The position numbers and the translations under genes were made by a program. From positions 94,473-158,472 of the forward strand of contig NZ_JMIB01000026.1 of assembly GCF_000695255.1 (NCBI RefSeq): a stretch of 64,000 nucleotides of DNA, written 5' to 3'. The notes under the pieces are model-generated. The model saw nothing but the letters and a program-made list of their open reading frames with translations. It was not told the DNA's origin and searched no databases. Source of the stretch: Photobacterium galatheae. Its GTDB lineage: Bacteria; Pseudomonadota; Gammaproteobacteria; Enterobacterales; Vibrionaceae. The stretch's first letter is position 1, and each line of letters begins with the position of its first letter. Below, piece after piece: positions 45,724 through 54,208 of the stretch.

Positions 45724-46594
45724 CCCACATATTCATATGGTGTCGCGCACTACAGATGACTATCAGCGTATGTATGCCGCTGGCATTGTCGGTGTTATCG
45801 AGCCGGCATTCTGGCAGGGACAGCCCAGAACATCGGTCGGCAGCTTCGTCGACTATTTCGACACCTTGCTGGGTTGGGAACGATTCAGGGCCAGCCAGTT
45901 TGGCATTCATCATTACTGCACCATGGGGCTGAATCCGAAAGAAGCCAATGACTTGGCGCTCGCCAACCAGGTGATGGAAGTGCTTCCCCGGTTTCTGGCC
46001 AAAGATGGCGTGGTCGCCGTAGGTGAAATTGGCTATGACGATATCACACCGGAAGAAGATATTTTTCTGGCCGAACAGATGCAACTCGCCATGGAGTTTG
46101 AGTTGCCGGTGCTCGTGCATACGCCGCACAGAGACAAAATCGGCGGCACCAAACGGACGATTGCCCTGATTCGTGAAGTCGGAATTCCTGAAGAAATGGT
46201 GCTCATTGACCACCTGAATGAACTCACGCTGCCGCTGGTGATGGAAACCGGTTGCTGGCGCGGCCATTCCATCTATCCCAATACCAAGATGTCTGAACAG
46301 CGCATGGTTGCATTGCTGAAAGAATATGGTCTGGAAAAAATGGTGGTGAACAGTGCCGCAGACTGGGGATGCAGTGATCCACTGAAAGTCCCCAAGACTG
46401 GCGCTGCGATGAAAGATGCTGGTTTTAGCGAAGCAGAGATCACCCGGGTGTTGTTCGAAAACCCAATTGATTTTTTTGCGCAAAGCGGCCGGATCAGCAG
46501 AGAGGCGGTGAATACGCCCATTCAGGTTGATCAAACCCGGTTGTGGGAATCCAACTCTGCACTGCGGGGGCAGGAGCCTGTCATCGAGGGTTAA
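45710..46594 (+). CDS. eboB: EboB, TatD-family metal-dependent hydrolase
   Basis: A 294-residue TIM-barrel amidohydrolase. Metal ligands typical of TatD are present: FFDPHIHM (H7, H9), VGEIGYD (E106), VHTPH (H137), IDHLNE (H168) and ADWG (D218). In ebo clusters this is EboB; its substrate is unknown. ATG 45710 lies inside the end of eboA with AGGAC upstream. Confidence 0.9.
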   Translation: MKFFDPHIHMVSRTTDDYQRMYAAGIVGVIEPAFWQGQPRTSVGSFVDYFDTLLGWERFRASQFGIHHYCTMGLNPKEANDLALANQVMEVLPRFLAKDGVVAVGEIGYDDITPEEDIFLAEQMQLAMEFELPVLVHTPHRDKIGGTKRTIALIREVGIPEEMVLIDHLNELTLPLVMETGCWRGHSIYPNTKMSEQRMVALLKEYGLEKMVVNSAADWGCSDPLKVPKTGAAMKDAGFSEAEITRVLFENPIDFFAQSGRISREAVNTPIQVDQTRLWESNSALRGQEPVIEG

Positions 46595-46654
46595 ACCCTG
46601 AGCATTGCGAAAAACGGAAAAATGGATAAATGGACATAAGGCAATGAGGTGGGT

Positions 46655-47857
46655 ATGTGGCACCCGAGTGAATTGGCCTATTGCAGTAACCTTCATCCAG
46701 GCGAAACCCTGGCAGACGTTGAAGCGAATCTCAGCCGATTTTTTTCGCCGGTGATGGCGAAGCGCGGGCAGACGCAGATGTCGAGCGGCTTGTGGCTGAG
46801 TGCAGGCGCTGCGTCTGAATTACAGCGCCCCGAGGCGCTGCAACATTTTCGGCAATGCCTGCAACGAAACGGAGTGTCGCTGACGACCTTAAATGGCTTT
46901 CCCTATGGCAACTTTCATCAGGGCGAAGTGAAAGAAGATGTTTATCTGCCTGACTGGAGTGATCCACGGCGGCTCATCTACACCTGTCAACTGGCAGTGA
47001 TTCTGGCCAGTTGTCTGCCGCATCACGTGACTATGGGCGCGATTTCAACCCTGCCGCTCGGCTATCGGCAACACTGGCGTGACGACAAACACCTGAAGGC
47101 GATTGAGCATCTGATCTGGCTGAATGAAGAGCTTGCTGTGCTGAAAGCGCTGGAGGGCCGGCATATTCAGGTTTGTCTGGAAATGGAACCGGACTGCGTG
47201 TTGGAATCGACCACGCAGATGATTGATTTCTTTGGGGAACTGACTCAAGCGAATGGTGGCTATCCGGAGCATCTTGGGGTCTGTTTTGATGTCTGTCATC
47301 AGGGGGTGATGTATGAAGATGCCTATGATTCTCTGCGTCGTCTGACGGAAGCCGGGATCTATATTGGGAAGATCCAAATCTCGAATGCGTTTGAGGTCGA
47401 TACGCAAGCATTGCTGGATCCTTTATCAGACTTACCGGACGTGCTGACACTCTTTGCGGAAGCGCGGTATTTGCATCAGGTGAAAGCCAGGCATACTGAT
47501 GGCCGTCTCAACGCGATGCCGGATTTGTCTGGCGCTTTGTCAGCCTTATATGCGCCGGGTTCAGAGCTGGCTGAAACGGAGAACTGGCGGGTTCACTTCC
47601 ACGTTCCTTTGGATATGTCGCAATGGATCCACCCAGCCATGACGTCACTTCATGACACACTGGAGAGTGTCTTTCAGTTTTTGTCTGATTACCGGTATCA
47701 GATCAAGCCCTGGCTGGAAGTGGAAACATACTCCTGGCTGGTTTTACCTGCCGACTTACAGCCACAGAATGACCATGAATTGATTGATGGCATTGTCAAA
47801 GAGCTGAGCTGGCTGGAACATCGGCTGAGAGACAGAGGCTTGCTTCGATATGACTAA
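46655..47857 (+). CDS. eboE: EboE, sugar-isomerase-like TIM-barrel protein
   Basis: A 400-residue protein of the xylose-isomerase-like TIM-barrel superfamily, matching the metabolite-traffic protein EboE: YCSNLHPGETLADV at the N-terminus, FPYGNFH, VCLEMEPDCVLE and LGVCFDVCHQGVMYED with candidate metal residues (Glu, Asp, His). ATG 46655 has GAGG 6 bases upstream; GTG 46649 is a poorer choice. It overlaps eboF by 8 bases. Confidence 0.88.
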   Translation: MWHPSELAYCSNLHPGETLADVEANLSRFFSPVMAKRGQTQMSSGLWLSAGAASELQRPEALQHFRQCLQRNGVSLTTLNGFPYGNFHQGEVKEDVYLPDWSDPRRLIYTCQLAVILASCLPHHVTMGAISTLPLGYRQHWRDDKHLKAIEHLIWLNEELAVLKALEGRHIQVCLEMEPDCVLESTTQMIDFFGELTQANGGYPEHLGVCFDVCHQGVMYEDAYDSLRRLTEAGIYIGKIQISNAFEVDTQALLDPLSDLPDVLTLFAEARYLHQVKARHTDGRLNAMPDLSGALSALYAPGSELAETENWRVHFHVPLDMSQWIHPAMTSLHDTLESVFQFLSDYRYQIKPWLEVETYSWLVLPADLQPQNDHELIDGIVKELSWLEHRLRDRGLLRYD

Positions 47858-49235
47858 GCCCCTGATCGTGATGAACATTGTCGGCCTGACGCCCGCGTTG
47901 CTCGGGGAACACACCCCGCAGCTTCAAGCGCTGGCGAATGAAGGCATCATGACGCCTATGCAGGGTGTGTTTCCCGCCGTGACGGCAACAGCACAGGCGT
48001 CGATGCTGACCGGGCTGAGTCCTGCTGAGCACGGGATTGTCGGGAATGGCTGGTATTTTCGCGAACTGGCGGAAGTGAAGTTCTGGTTGCAGCCGAATCA
48101 ACTGGTTCAGGGCGAGAAAATCTGGCACAAGCTCAAGCGATCACGTCCCGATTTTCGCTGTTCCCAGTTGTTCTGGTGGTACAACATGTATGCCGATGTG
48201 GATCATGCCGTCACACCGCGTCCGCATTATCCGGCTGATGGCCGTAAAATTCTCGGTCTGTATTCCGAACCTGCACAGCTACATCAGGATATTGAAGCGA
48301 AAGTCGGCACCTTTCCTTTTTTTAATTTCTGGGGACCCGCGGCAGACATTCGTTCCAGCCGCTGGATTGTCGACTGTGCCATGGTGGAATTCACCATGAA
48401 CCGGCCGGATCTTCAGCTCGTTTACTTGCCGCATCTGGATTACAACCTACAACGGCTTGGGCCGGATTCGCCGGCGATCAATGCCGATCTTGCTCAGATT
48501 GATCGTGAAGCCGGACGATTGATCGACTTTGCCCGGGAACAGGGCGCTGATGTCATGGTGGTGTCTGAATACGGGATCACCCCGGTCAGCCAGTCGGTCT
48601 CAGTGAACCGGATCTTACGGGAAGCCGGATTCCTGCGGGTCAGAGATTCGGTGGACTGGGAATTGCTGGATTGCGGTGCCAGCCGTGCCTTTGCTGTTGC
48701 CGATCATCAGGTTGCTCATGTGTATATCAAAGATCCGCGGGATATTCAGCCTGTGAAACAGTTCCTTCAGTCCCAGCCCGGCATTGAACAGGTGCTGGAT
48801 CGCCGCGAACAGCAGGTTGTGCAGGTCAATCATGACCGCAGCGGTGAGCTGGTTCTGATTGCAGAACCCGGCTGCTGGTTTGATTACTATTACTGGTTCG
48901 ACGACAGCAAAGCACCAGACTTTGCCCGAACCGTAGATATTCACCGCAAACCCGGGTACGACCCGGTGGAACTCTTTGTCGACCCTACAATTCGTTTCGT
49001 CAAACTCAAAATCGCTGCCCGTTTATTACAGAAAAAACTCGGGCAGCGCATGCTGATGGATGTGATTCCGTTAGATACGTCGTTAGTGAAAGGCAGTCAT
49101 GGCCGACTGGCGGATTCTCCCGAGCATGGACCGATTTTCATCACCAATAACAAGCAGATGTTGAATCGGCTGGATCAGCCGGATTGCTTATCCATGCAGC
49201 AAGTTTGTGGTCTGTTGCAACAGCACTTTCAATAG
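47850..49235 (+). CDS. eboF: EboF, alkaline phosphatase-superfamily nucleotide pyrophosphatase-like protein
   Basis: A 461-residue enzyme of the NPP/alkaline-phosphatase superfamily. FPAVTATAQASMLTGLSPAEHGI gives the nucleophilic Thr45 and its surroundings; LPHLDYNLQRLG, VVSEYGITPV and SHGRLADSPEHGPIF supply the metal-site Asp/His residues. In ebo clusters this last member is a nucleotide pyrophosphatase/phosphodiesterase-like protein. No signal peptide is seen, so it is cytosolic. Its ATG lies within the end of eboE (ATGACTAA overlap). Confidence 0.88.
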   Translation: MTKPLIVMNIVGLTPALLGEHTPQLQALANEGIMTPMQGVFPAVTATAQASMLTGLSPAEHGIVGNGWYFRELAEVKFWLQPNQLVQGEKIWHKLKRSRPDFRCSQLFWWYNMYADVDHAVTPRPHYPADGRKILGLYSEPAQLHQDIEAKVGTFPFFNFWGPAADIRSSRWIVDCAMVEFTMNRPDLQLVYLPHLDYNLQRLGPDSPAINADLAQIDREAGRLIDFAREQGADVMVVSEYGITPVSQSVSVNRILREAGFLRVRDSVDWELLDCGASRAFAVADHQVAHVYIKDPRDIQPVKQFLQSQPGIEQVLDRREQQVVQVNHDRSGELVLIAEPGCWFDYYYWFDDSKAPDFARTVDIHRKPGYDPVELFVDPTIRFVKLKIAARLLQKKLGQRMLMDVIPLDTSLVKGSHGRLADSPEHGPIFITNNKQMLNRLDQPDCLSMQQVCGLLQQHFQ

Positions 49236-49244
49236 CGAGGCAAT

Positions 49245-51167
49245 ATGAGCTACTTAAATAACTTGCGGATGGTGTTCTCCGGCAAATTCCAGTCGGATGT
49301 CTCTACCGTCAATAATGATGTCCGGCATTTTGATGTCGCGGAATTCAAACCGGAATATCAGGAATATCAGGACGACCAAAATAAGAACGGCTGGTGGAAC
49401 CCGTGTGGTTCCGGTGCTTTCCGGTTGATTGACTGTCAGGTGACGGAAGTCGGCTATCAGGACGGCACCACCACCCGCGATCCGAAGAAAGATCCGGTGA
49501 TTGGCATGCTGATCGGCGGTTCGAACGATCTGGTCAGCGCCAAAATGGTCGATTTGGATCCGCAGATGCAGTTGGTTTCAGAGATATGGGGACTGACCAT
49601 GCGCCTGACTGACGGCAAAATCCCCGGCTTTTTTGAAGGGAAGTTTCTGCCTGCGCCGTTTCGCGACATTCTGTTCAGCCGCCAGCAGCAAAACGGCGGT
49701 GGGGATCAGACGGCAACGGCGATTTACCAGTCGGTGCTGGATGACTTGTCCTGGGTGAACGTCAGTCATTCGCCATTCCTGCAGCAACTGAAAGCCATGT
49801 CGGAGAAGGTCGGCAAGCTGTCGGTTCGGATGATGGTTTACAGCTATAACACGGATCATACCAACCCGGAATTTACAATCGGGCGAGTGTCGGGTGTGAT
49901 TGGCCCCGCATTGGAAGGCGAGCCAGACAGCTTTGTGCTGGGGCGTCGATTTGCACCGGCAAACGGTGACAGAACGCCGCAGAATATGAACTTTTTTAAC
50001 GCTCAGGTGGATGCAGAAGGACGCAATATTTGTGTGGACCTGAGTAATGCTTTACCCCTGTTGAATGGCAATGGTGATTTTGTCGATATTGGACCGATTC
50101 AGCTGGTGGTGCTGGGCAGCGAATTTGATGAAGGCACCACACATCTGAGCGAGTCGGTATTCACACCCATTGGCGATCCGATTCCGTATATGAGCACAAA
50201 CTGGATGCACAATACCGGGGCGTTGTTCAATGCCACGAATCTGACAGACAGGCAGATTCAGGCCATGAGTTTACAGCCACTGGCTTTACTCAATACGAAT
50301 GACAATTCCATCATGATTCGTGAAACACAGGACGGGCTGCTGGTCCGTGCCGAACAGGTGGTTCACCGGCTGAATCCGGATATGCCGGTGGCGGTTGATT
50401 TTTATGCTTCACGCTATGGGGTGCCGTCGAAAGGCGAGCAAATCGAGGTCACGCTTCAGCCGCCGGCATCTGATCAGGGTACTGGTCCGGATGATTTGGG
50501 CATCCCGATTCCCGTCATCAACGTGCCGGAATCTGCGATCACGCTGGGCGCCAATGCCGTCACGGATGCCAACGGTAAAGCCCGCTACGAATATTCGGTG
50601 ACAGGGCCCGGCAATCCCAGAAAGTATATGGATGGTCAGGTGTATCTGATGAGTTATACACCGGTGGGTGCGACGGATTATATCCAGCAGTTCATGGATA
50701 TCATTGCCAATCTGGTTTTTGACCATTACACCGTGCCGGCTCAGCCGACCTGGAATGACGTCAAACCCATCATGAGTCAGTACAACAATTTGTATCCGGT
50801 GATGGGTCGCATGCTGGTCAACCTCAGCAGCTACGCGTCAATGGTGCGATTCCGCAGTGTGCTGGAGCTGGCCTTCTCCCGGGAGCATAACGATCCCAAC
50901 TATATGCCGGTGACACGCGACCTGTCTGAACCCAAACGGCAGATGATCCTGAAGTGGCTGTGTGAGCAGGACAGCAGCGGGAAGTATGTGCTGCGTCGCG
51001 GTCAGGATGAGGCCCCACTGCCGATTGAACCCTGTGCGTCCTGTGAAATTTCTGAGCCTCAGGGGCAGGTGAAAGCGCGTCTGCTTGCTGAAGCGCCGGA
51101 GGTGTTGAAAGGTTCAAAAGAACTGGCAGCAGACCTGTATCGACGTCATACCAACAAACAAGATTAA
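49245..51167 (+). CDS. VioB N-terminal-half-like protein
   Basis: A 640-residue protein without obvious membrane segments. From memory of Chromobacterium VioB, two segments correspond. One is an N-terminal block (SGKFQSDVSTVNND, then NPCGSGAFRLIDCQVTEV) resembling the VioB start. The other, at about residues 520-572, contains YMPVTRDLSEPKRQMILKWL, close to the VioB segment just before its ferritin-like domain. VioB-type enzymes (RebD, StaD) dimerise imines made from tryptophan. Here the ferritin-like half is the next gene, so the enzyme looks split in two. The gene starts 9 bases after eboF. Function is inferred. Confidence 0.7.
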   Translation: MSYLNNLRMVFSGKFQSDVSTVNNDVRHFDVAEFKPEYQEYQDDQNKNGWWNPCGSGAFRLIDCQVTEVGYQDGTTTRDPKKDPVIGMLIGGSNDLVSAKMVDLDPQMQLVSEIWGLTMRLTDGKIPGFFEGKFLPAPFRDILFSRQQQNGGGDQTATAIYQSVLDDLSWVNVSHSPFLQQLKAMSEKVGKLSVRMMVYSYNTDHTNPEFTIGRVSGVIGPALEGEPDSFVLGRRFAPANGDRTPQNMNFFNAQVDAEGRNICVDLSNALPLLNGNGDFVDIGPIQLVVLGSEFDEGTTHLSESVFTPIGDPIPYMSTNWMHNTGALFNATNLTDRQIQAMSLQPLALLNTNDNSIMIRETQDGLLVRAEQVVHRLNPDMPVAVDFYASRYGVPSKGEQIEVTLQPPASDQGTGPDDLGIPIPVINVPESAITLGANAVTDANGKARYEYSVTGPGNPRKYMDGQVYLMSYTPVGATDYIQQFMDIIANLVFDHYTVPAQPTWNDVKPIMSQYNNLYPVMGRMLVNLSSYASMVRFRSVLELAFSREHNDPNYMPVTRDLSEPKRQMILKWLCEQDSSGKYVLRRGQDEAPLPIEPCASCEISEPQGQVKARLLAEAPEVLKGSKELAADLYRRHTNKQD

Positions 51168-51182
51168 AGGGCGGGCAAGATC

Positions 51183-52232
51183 ATGTTGAAACTTAAAAAG
51201 GAAGTTGTTGAAAAGATTCGCAGGATTACCAATGTCGTGGAATTGCATTATTACCTGCAAAATGCCATTGAACTGGAGCATGCGACGATTCCGGTTTACC
51301 TGACAGGGCTGTTTTCACTGAAGCAGGCTCAGAACGTGGAAGCCGGGAATCTGGTGCGCAGTGTGGTGATTGAAGAAATGCTGCACATGAGCATTGCCTG
51401 TAATGTGCTCAATGCGATTGGTGGAAAACCACAAATTAATAAGCCCGGGTTCGTGCCGACCTTCCCGGGGCCGTTACCCATGGGGGTTGGTGAAGATCGT
51501 GGATTGGTTGCCACGTTAGCACCGTTGACCAAAGAACAGGTCAAAACTGTCTTTATGGCGATTGAGGAGCCACAAAATCCGATTGATATTCCGGTTGAGA
51601 AATTCATGCTGGCAGCCGATCCATCCTATACCACGATCGGTGAATTCTATCAGGCGATTATTGACAAGATCACGCAGTTAGGGAACGGCATTTTTACCGG
51701 CGATCAAAGTCGTCAACTGGTCGATACCAAATGGTTCCCATCTGATGAGCTGTGGGCCGTGACAGATGTGGATAGTGCCTGCAGCGCGCTGCAATTGATT
51801 GTGGATCAGGGAGAGGGCAGCAGTAAGTCGCCGGTCGATGATGAGGGTGAGCTGGCACATTATTATCGCTTTGCTGAGATTTACTACGGCAAACGGCTGG
51901 TCAGAGATAAAGCCTCACCGGTGGGCTGGTCGTTCAGTGGGGCGCCTGTGCCATTGAATCCGGATGACGTATATAACCTGAAACAAAATGCCAAAGCGGA
52001 AGATTATCCGGCAGGCAGCGTCGCCCGACGTTATGCGGATCAGACCAATTACACCTATTCCTCACTCCTGAATTCACTGCACCATACCTTCAATGGGGAG
52101 CCGCAGCAGTTGGATCATGCGATGGGGCTGATGTATGAACTGCGTCTGAGCGTGCAGAAAATGGTGACGATTGATCTGGGCAATGGTGTGCATGCTGCGC
52201 CGCCGTTCCAGTATGTCGCAACCAACGTTTAA
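51183..52232 (+). CDS. Ferritin-like protein, VioB C-terminal-half-like
   Basis: A 349-residue helical protein. LHYYLQNAIELEHATIPVYL (21-40) with E30/E32 and the ExxH block IEEMLHM (E65, H68) form a ferritin-like di-metal or degenerate metal site, and ACNVLNAIGGKPQI follows as in VioB (iminophenyl-pyruvate dimer synthase domain). Its partner half is the gene 15 bases upstream. A heme or non-heme oxidative dimerisation role is known for VioB/RebD; that this pair does the same is inference. The ATG is preceded by GGGCGGG. Confidence 0.75.
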   Translation: MLKLKKEVVEKIRRITNVVELHYYLQNAIELEHATIPVYLTGLFSLKQAQNVEAGNLVRSVVIEEMLHMSIACNVLNAIGGKPQINKPGFVPTFPGPLPMGVGEDRGLVATLAPLTKEQVKTVFMAIEEPQNPIDIPVEKFMLAADPSYTTIGEFYQAIIDKITQLGNGIFTGDQSRQLVDTKWFPSDELWAVTDVDSACSALQLIVDQGEGSSKSPVDDEGELAHYYRFAEIYYGKRLVRDKASPVGWSFSGAPVPLNPDDVYNLKQNAKAEDYPAGSVARRYADQTNYTYSSLLNSLHHTFNGEPQQLDHAMGLMYELRLSVQKMVTIDLGNGVHAAPPFQYVATNV

Positions 52233-52241
52233 GGAGGCACA

Positions 52242-53033
52242 ATGATGCGCAACTTGTTCGTCTTTCATGAGATCGTGACCCCATCGCCTTCAGGGCTGTG
52301 CCGTTTTTATGGTGAGGTGTTTGGCTGGCGCTTTCAGCCGATGGATGATCAGGGGGCGTTGTTTGCCATTCTTTCAGACAGGCCCGGCGATGCGCCGGTT
52401 GGCTTACTGACGCAAACCTCGGCGGAACCGGGGTTTGCTCAGGCCACGTTGTTTTACGTTCAGGTCGAGGATATTGATAGCTTTTTGCCCCGCGTTGTCG
52501 CGCTGGGCGGAGAAATCGTGATGCCTGCCACGTCGTCGTTGCTGGGGGAATGGCAGTATCGGCTGGCGGTGATTTCTGATCCGCAACAGAATCAGGTCGG
52601 TGTCATGGAGCCTGTGACCCGGGACGGGCAAGTTGTGCCTGTCCCGGTATCGCCTTTCCGGTTTAACGAGATTGTTACGCCTGATCCGGTCAGTCTGGCG
52701 GATGAATTTTATGCGTTGCTGTTTGACTGGCAGATTCAAGAGACCGGCCCTTCTGATGCTCCATTTCTGACCATCAGTACAGGCCAGTCGTTGGAGCCGG
52801 CGGGCGGGATTGCCCAAACAGCCGACAAAGCGGGATTCAATCATTTCGCCAGTTTTTATATTGAAGTGGATGATGTGAAGGCTGCTCTGGGACAAGTTGA
52901 AGCATCGGGTGGTCAAACCGTCATGCCTGCGGTGCCTGTCCCTTTAGGCGAGACAATGGTGACGATTGCCATGTTTACAGACCCGCAGCAGAACCAGCTT
53001 GGTTTAATCAGCCGAAGGGGAGGCAAATCATGA
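52242..53033 (+). CDS. Two-domain VOC (glyoxalase/dioxygenase-fold) protein
   Basis: A 263-residue protein with two vicinal-oxygen-chelate domains (about 1-125 and 133-260). Each has the N-terminal FHEIVTP..SG/RFNEIVTP..VS strand, a YVQVEDI/YIEVDDV middle strand and a DPQQNQVG/DPQQNQLG end. Candidate metal His/Glu are visible. VOC proteins include dioxygenases, isomerases and resistance proteins; substrate unknown. AAGGAGG precedes the start, and ATGA overlaps the next gene. It belongs to the ebo operon. Confidence 0.85.
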   Translation: MMRNLFVFHEIVTPSPSGLCRFYGEVFGWRFQPMDDQGALFAILSDRPGDAPVGLLTQTSAEPGFAQATLFYVQVEDIDSFLPRVVALGGEIVMPATSSLLGEWQYRLAVISDPQQNQVGVMEPVTRDGQVVPVPVSPFRFNEIVTPDPVSLADEFYALLFDWQIQETGPSDAPFLTISTGQSLEPAGGIAQTADKAGFNHFASFYIEVDDVKAALGQVEASGGQTVMPAVPVPLGETMVTIAMFTDPQQNQLGLISRRGGKS

Positions 53034-54097
53034 AACAAGGGATCAGTTTATACCGGTACGGGCTGTTTTTTTTCATCGCAATGATCCTGGGTTCGATGGG
53101 CACTTTTGGCACTTTTGGCATGGCGGGCATGGCGGGACAAGCTGTCGCGGCGGAAGCGCCTGTCGCATCAGAAGAATCATCGGATGTTTATTTCACGATG
53201 GGGGTTCACAACACCCTCGGCTGTGAACCGGCGAGTGTTTGTCTGCCAAAACGTCAGACGGGGGATCCCAGTGATCCACAATATCCCGAATACTGGGTCA
53301 GCGACTGGACCATGTTCCGAGTGTTTCAGAACTACCAGAATAATCCACCGCCGTATACCAATCCGCCGTCAACACTGAGTGCTCAGGATTATACGGTGTC
53401 GTACGGAACCACTTATTACGACAGTACTTACCGGCCAGCAGACGGGGATGGCGAAGGTGCGATGATGGAGCATTACAACAAGTACTGCCTGCCAATTTTC
53501 CCGATTCAGAACAACAATTACACCTGTTCCTTCATTTCGCTTGGGAATAAAGCTTATTTCCTGACATATCCGGAAGACAGGCCAGCGGATATGCCGGAAT
53601 GCTGCTTGTTTTCGCCAGAGAACCATCCGCCGCGACGTGATTTCATCAAACATTTGCCCTACAGTGCGACGCGCAGTGAGTTGCTGAATGGCTCAGTTCA
53701 GGCCTATGCCCTGACGCTGCAAGGGCCAGAGCCGATTTTGTTTGGGTATGCATTCAATAAAAATGCGTCACCGGATGCAAATACCGGTGCATGGTATCGG
53801 CATCCTCAGTCTTTTTATTTTTCCGGTGATACCACGACAGCCAATGCGCCGATTGTCAGCCAGAATTACACGAGTTTTCGCACGCAAAAACCGGATGCAA
53901 AAGACACCTGGGACAGAGTTGGCCAAATGTGCACAGCCAAATCTTTGCCCAAGTGTCAGCTGTTTACTTATCAGCAGAATACACAACAGGACGCGAAACT
54001 GGATACAAAAGCTTTGCAAGCTGTCCCTCAATCTGTTCCGGCTAAACGCGGCGCAGGTGTGTGGAGTGATTTGAAACCGCCAAGGCTGAAAAATTAA
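53030..54097 (+). CDS. Exported Cys-rich protein closing the ebo operon
   Basis: A 355-residue protein with a signal or anchor segment (GLFFFIAMILGSMGTFG), a small-residue stretch (GTFGTFGMAGMAG) encoded by 9-base direct repeats and a mature part beginning near AVAAEAPV. It has about nine mature Cys (LGCEPASVC, KYCLPIF, YTCSF, ECCLF, QMC, PKC), which points to a disulfide-bonded periplasmic protein. No family is recognised. Its ATG overlaps the VOC stop by 4 bases, so it is translated with the operon; it may receive or modify the operon product outside the membrane. Confidence 0.7.
   Translation: MKQGISLYRYGLFFFIAMILGSMGTFGTFGMAGMAGQAVAAEAPVASEESSDVYFTMGVHNTLGCEPASVCLPKRQTGDPSDPQYPEYWVSDWTMFRVFQNYQNNPPPYTNPPSTLSAQDYTVSYGTTYYDSTYRPADGDGEGAMMEHYNKYCLPIFPIQNNNYTCSFISLGNKAYFLTYPEDRPADMPECCLFSPENHPPRRDFIKHLPYSATRSELLNGSVQAYALTLQGPEPILFGYAFNKNASPDANTGAWYRHPQSFYFSGDTTTANAPIVSQNYTSFRTQKPDAKDTWDRVGQMCTAKSLPKCQLFTYQQNTQQDAKLDTKALQAVPQSVPAKRGAGVWSDLKPPRLKN
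53099..53134 (+). repeat. 9-base in-frame direct repeats in a leader sequence
   Basis: GGCACTTTT occurs twice (53099, 53108) followed by GGCATGGCG twice (53117, 53126). All are in frame and encode GTFGTFGMAGMAG directly after the hydrophobic core. Confidence 0.75.
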
Positions 54098-54120
54098 GGG
54101 CGTAAATACGGTGGGTCACT

Positions 54121-54157
54121 CGTCCCTTGAGTGATGCTGAGTCATCTTCAAGGGACG
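54121..54157 (+). terminator. Hairpin after the ebo operon
   Basis: CGTCCCTTGA (54121-54130) pairs perfectly with TCAAGGGACG (54148-54157). The flank is not T-rich, so it may be a stabilising hairpin or a weak terminator. Confidence 0.6.
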
Positions 54158-54166
54158 AGCCTATGC

Positions 54167-54206
54167 TTTCAAGGTTTCAAGGCTTCAAGGCTTCAAGGCA
54201 GGAAGG
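54167..54206. repeat. 8-base tandem repeat (YTTCAAGG)
   Basis: TTTCAAGG at 54167 and 54175, CTTCAAGG at 54183 and 54191, then a degenerate CAGGAAGG at 54199. It lies between the converging exported-protein and phospholipase genes and looks like a slippage-type repeat. Confidence 0.8.
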
Positions 54207-54208
54207 CT

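Noticed and set aside
45665..46696. Long antisense frame (343 codons) on the minus strand over eboB
   Set aside because: It mirrors the eboB codons, has no family-like motifs and lies opposite a well-identified TatD protein with coupled neighbours.
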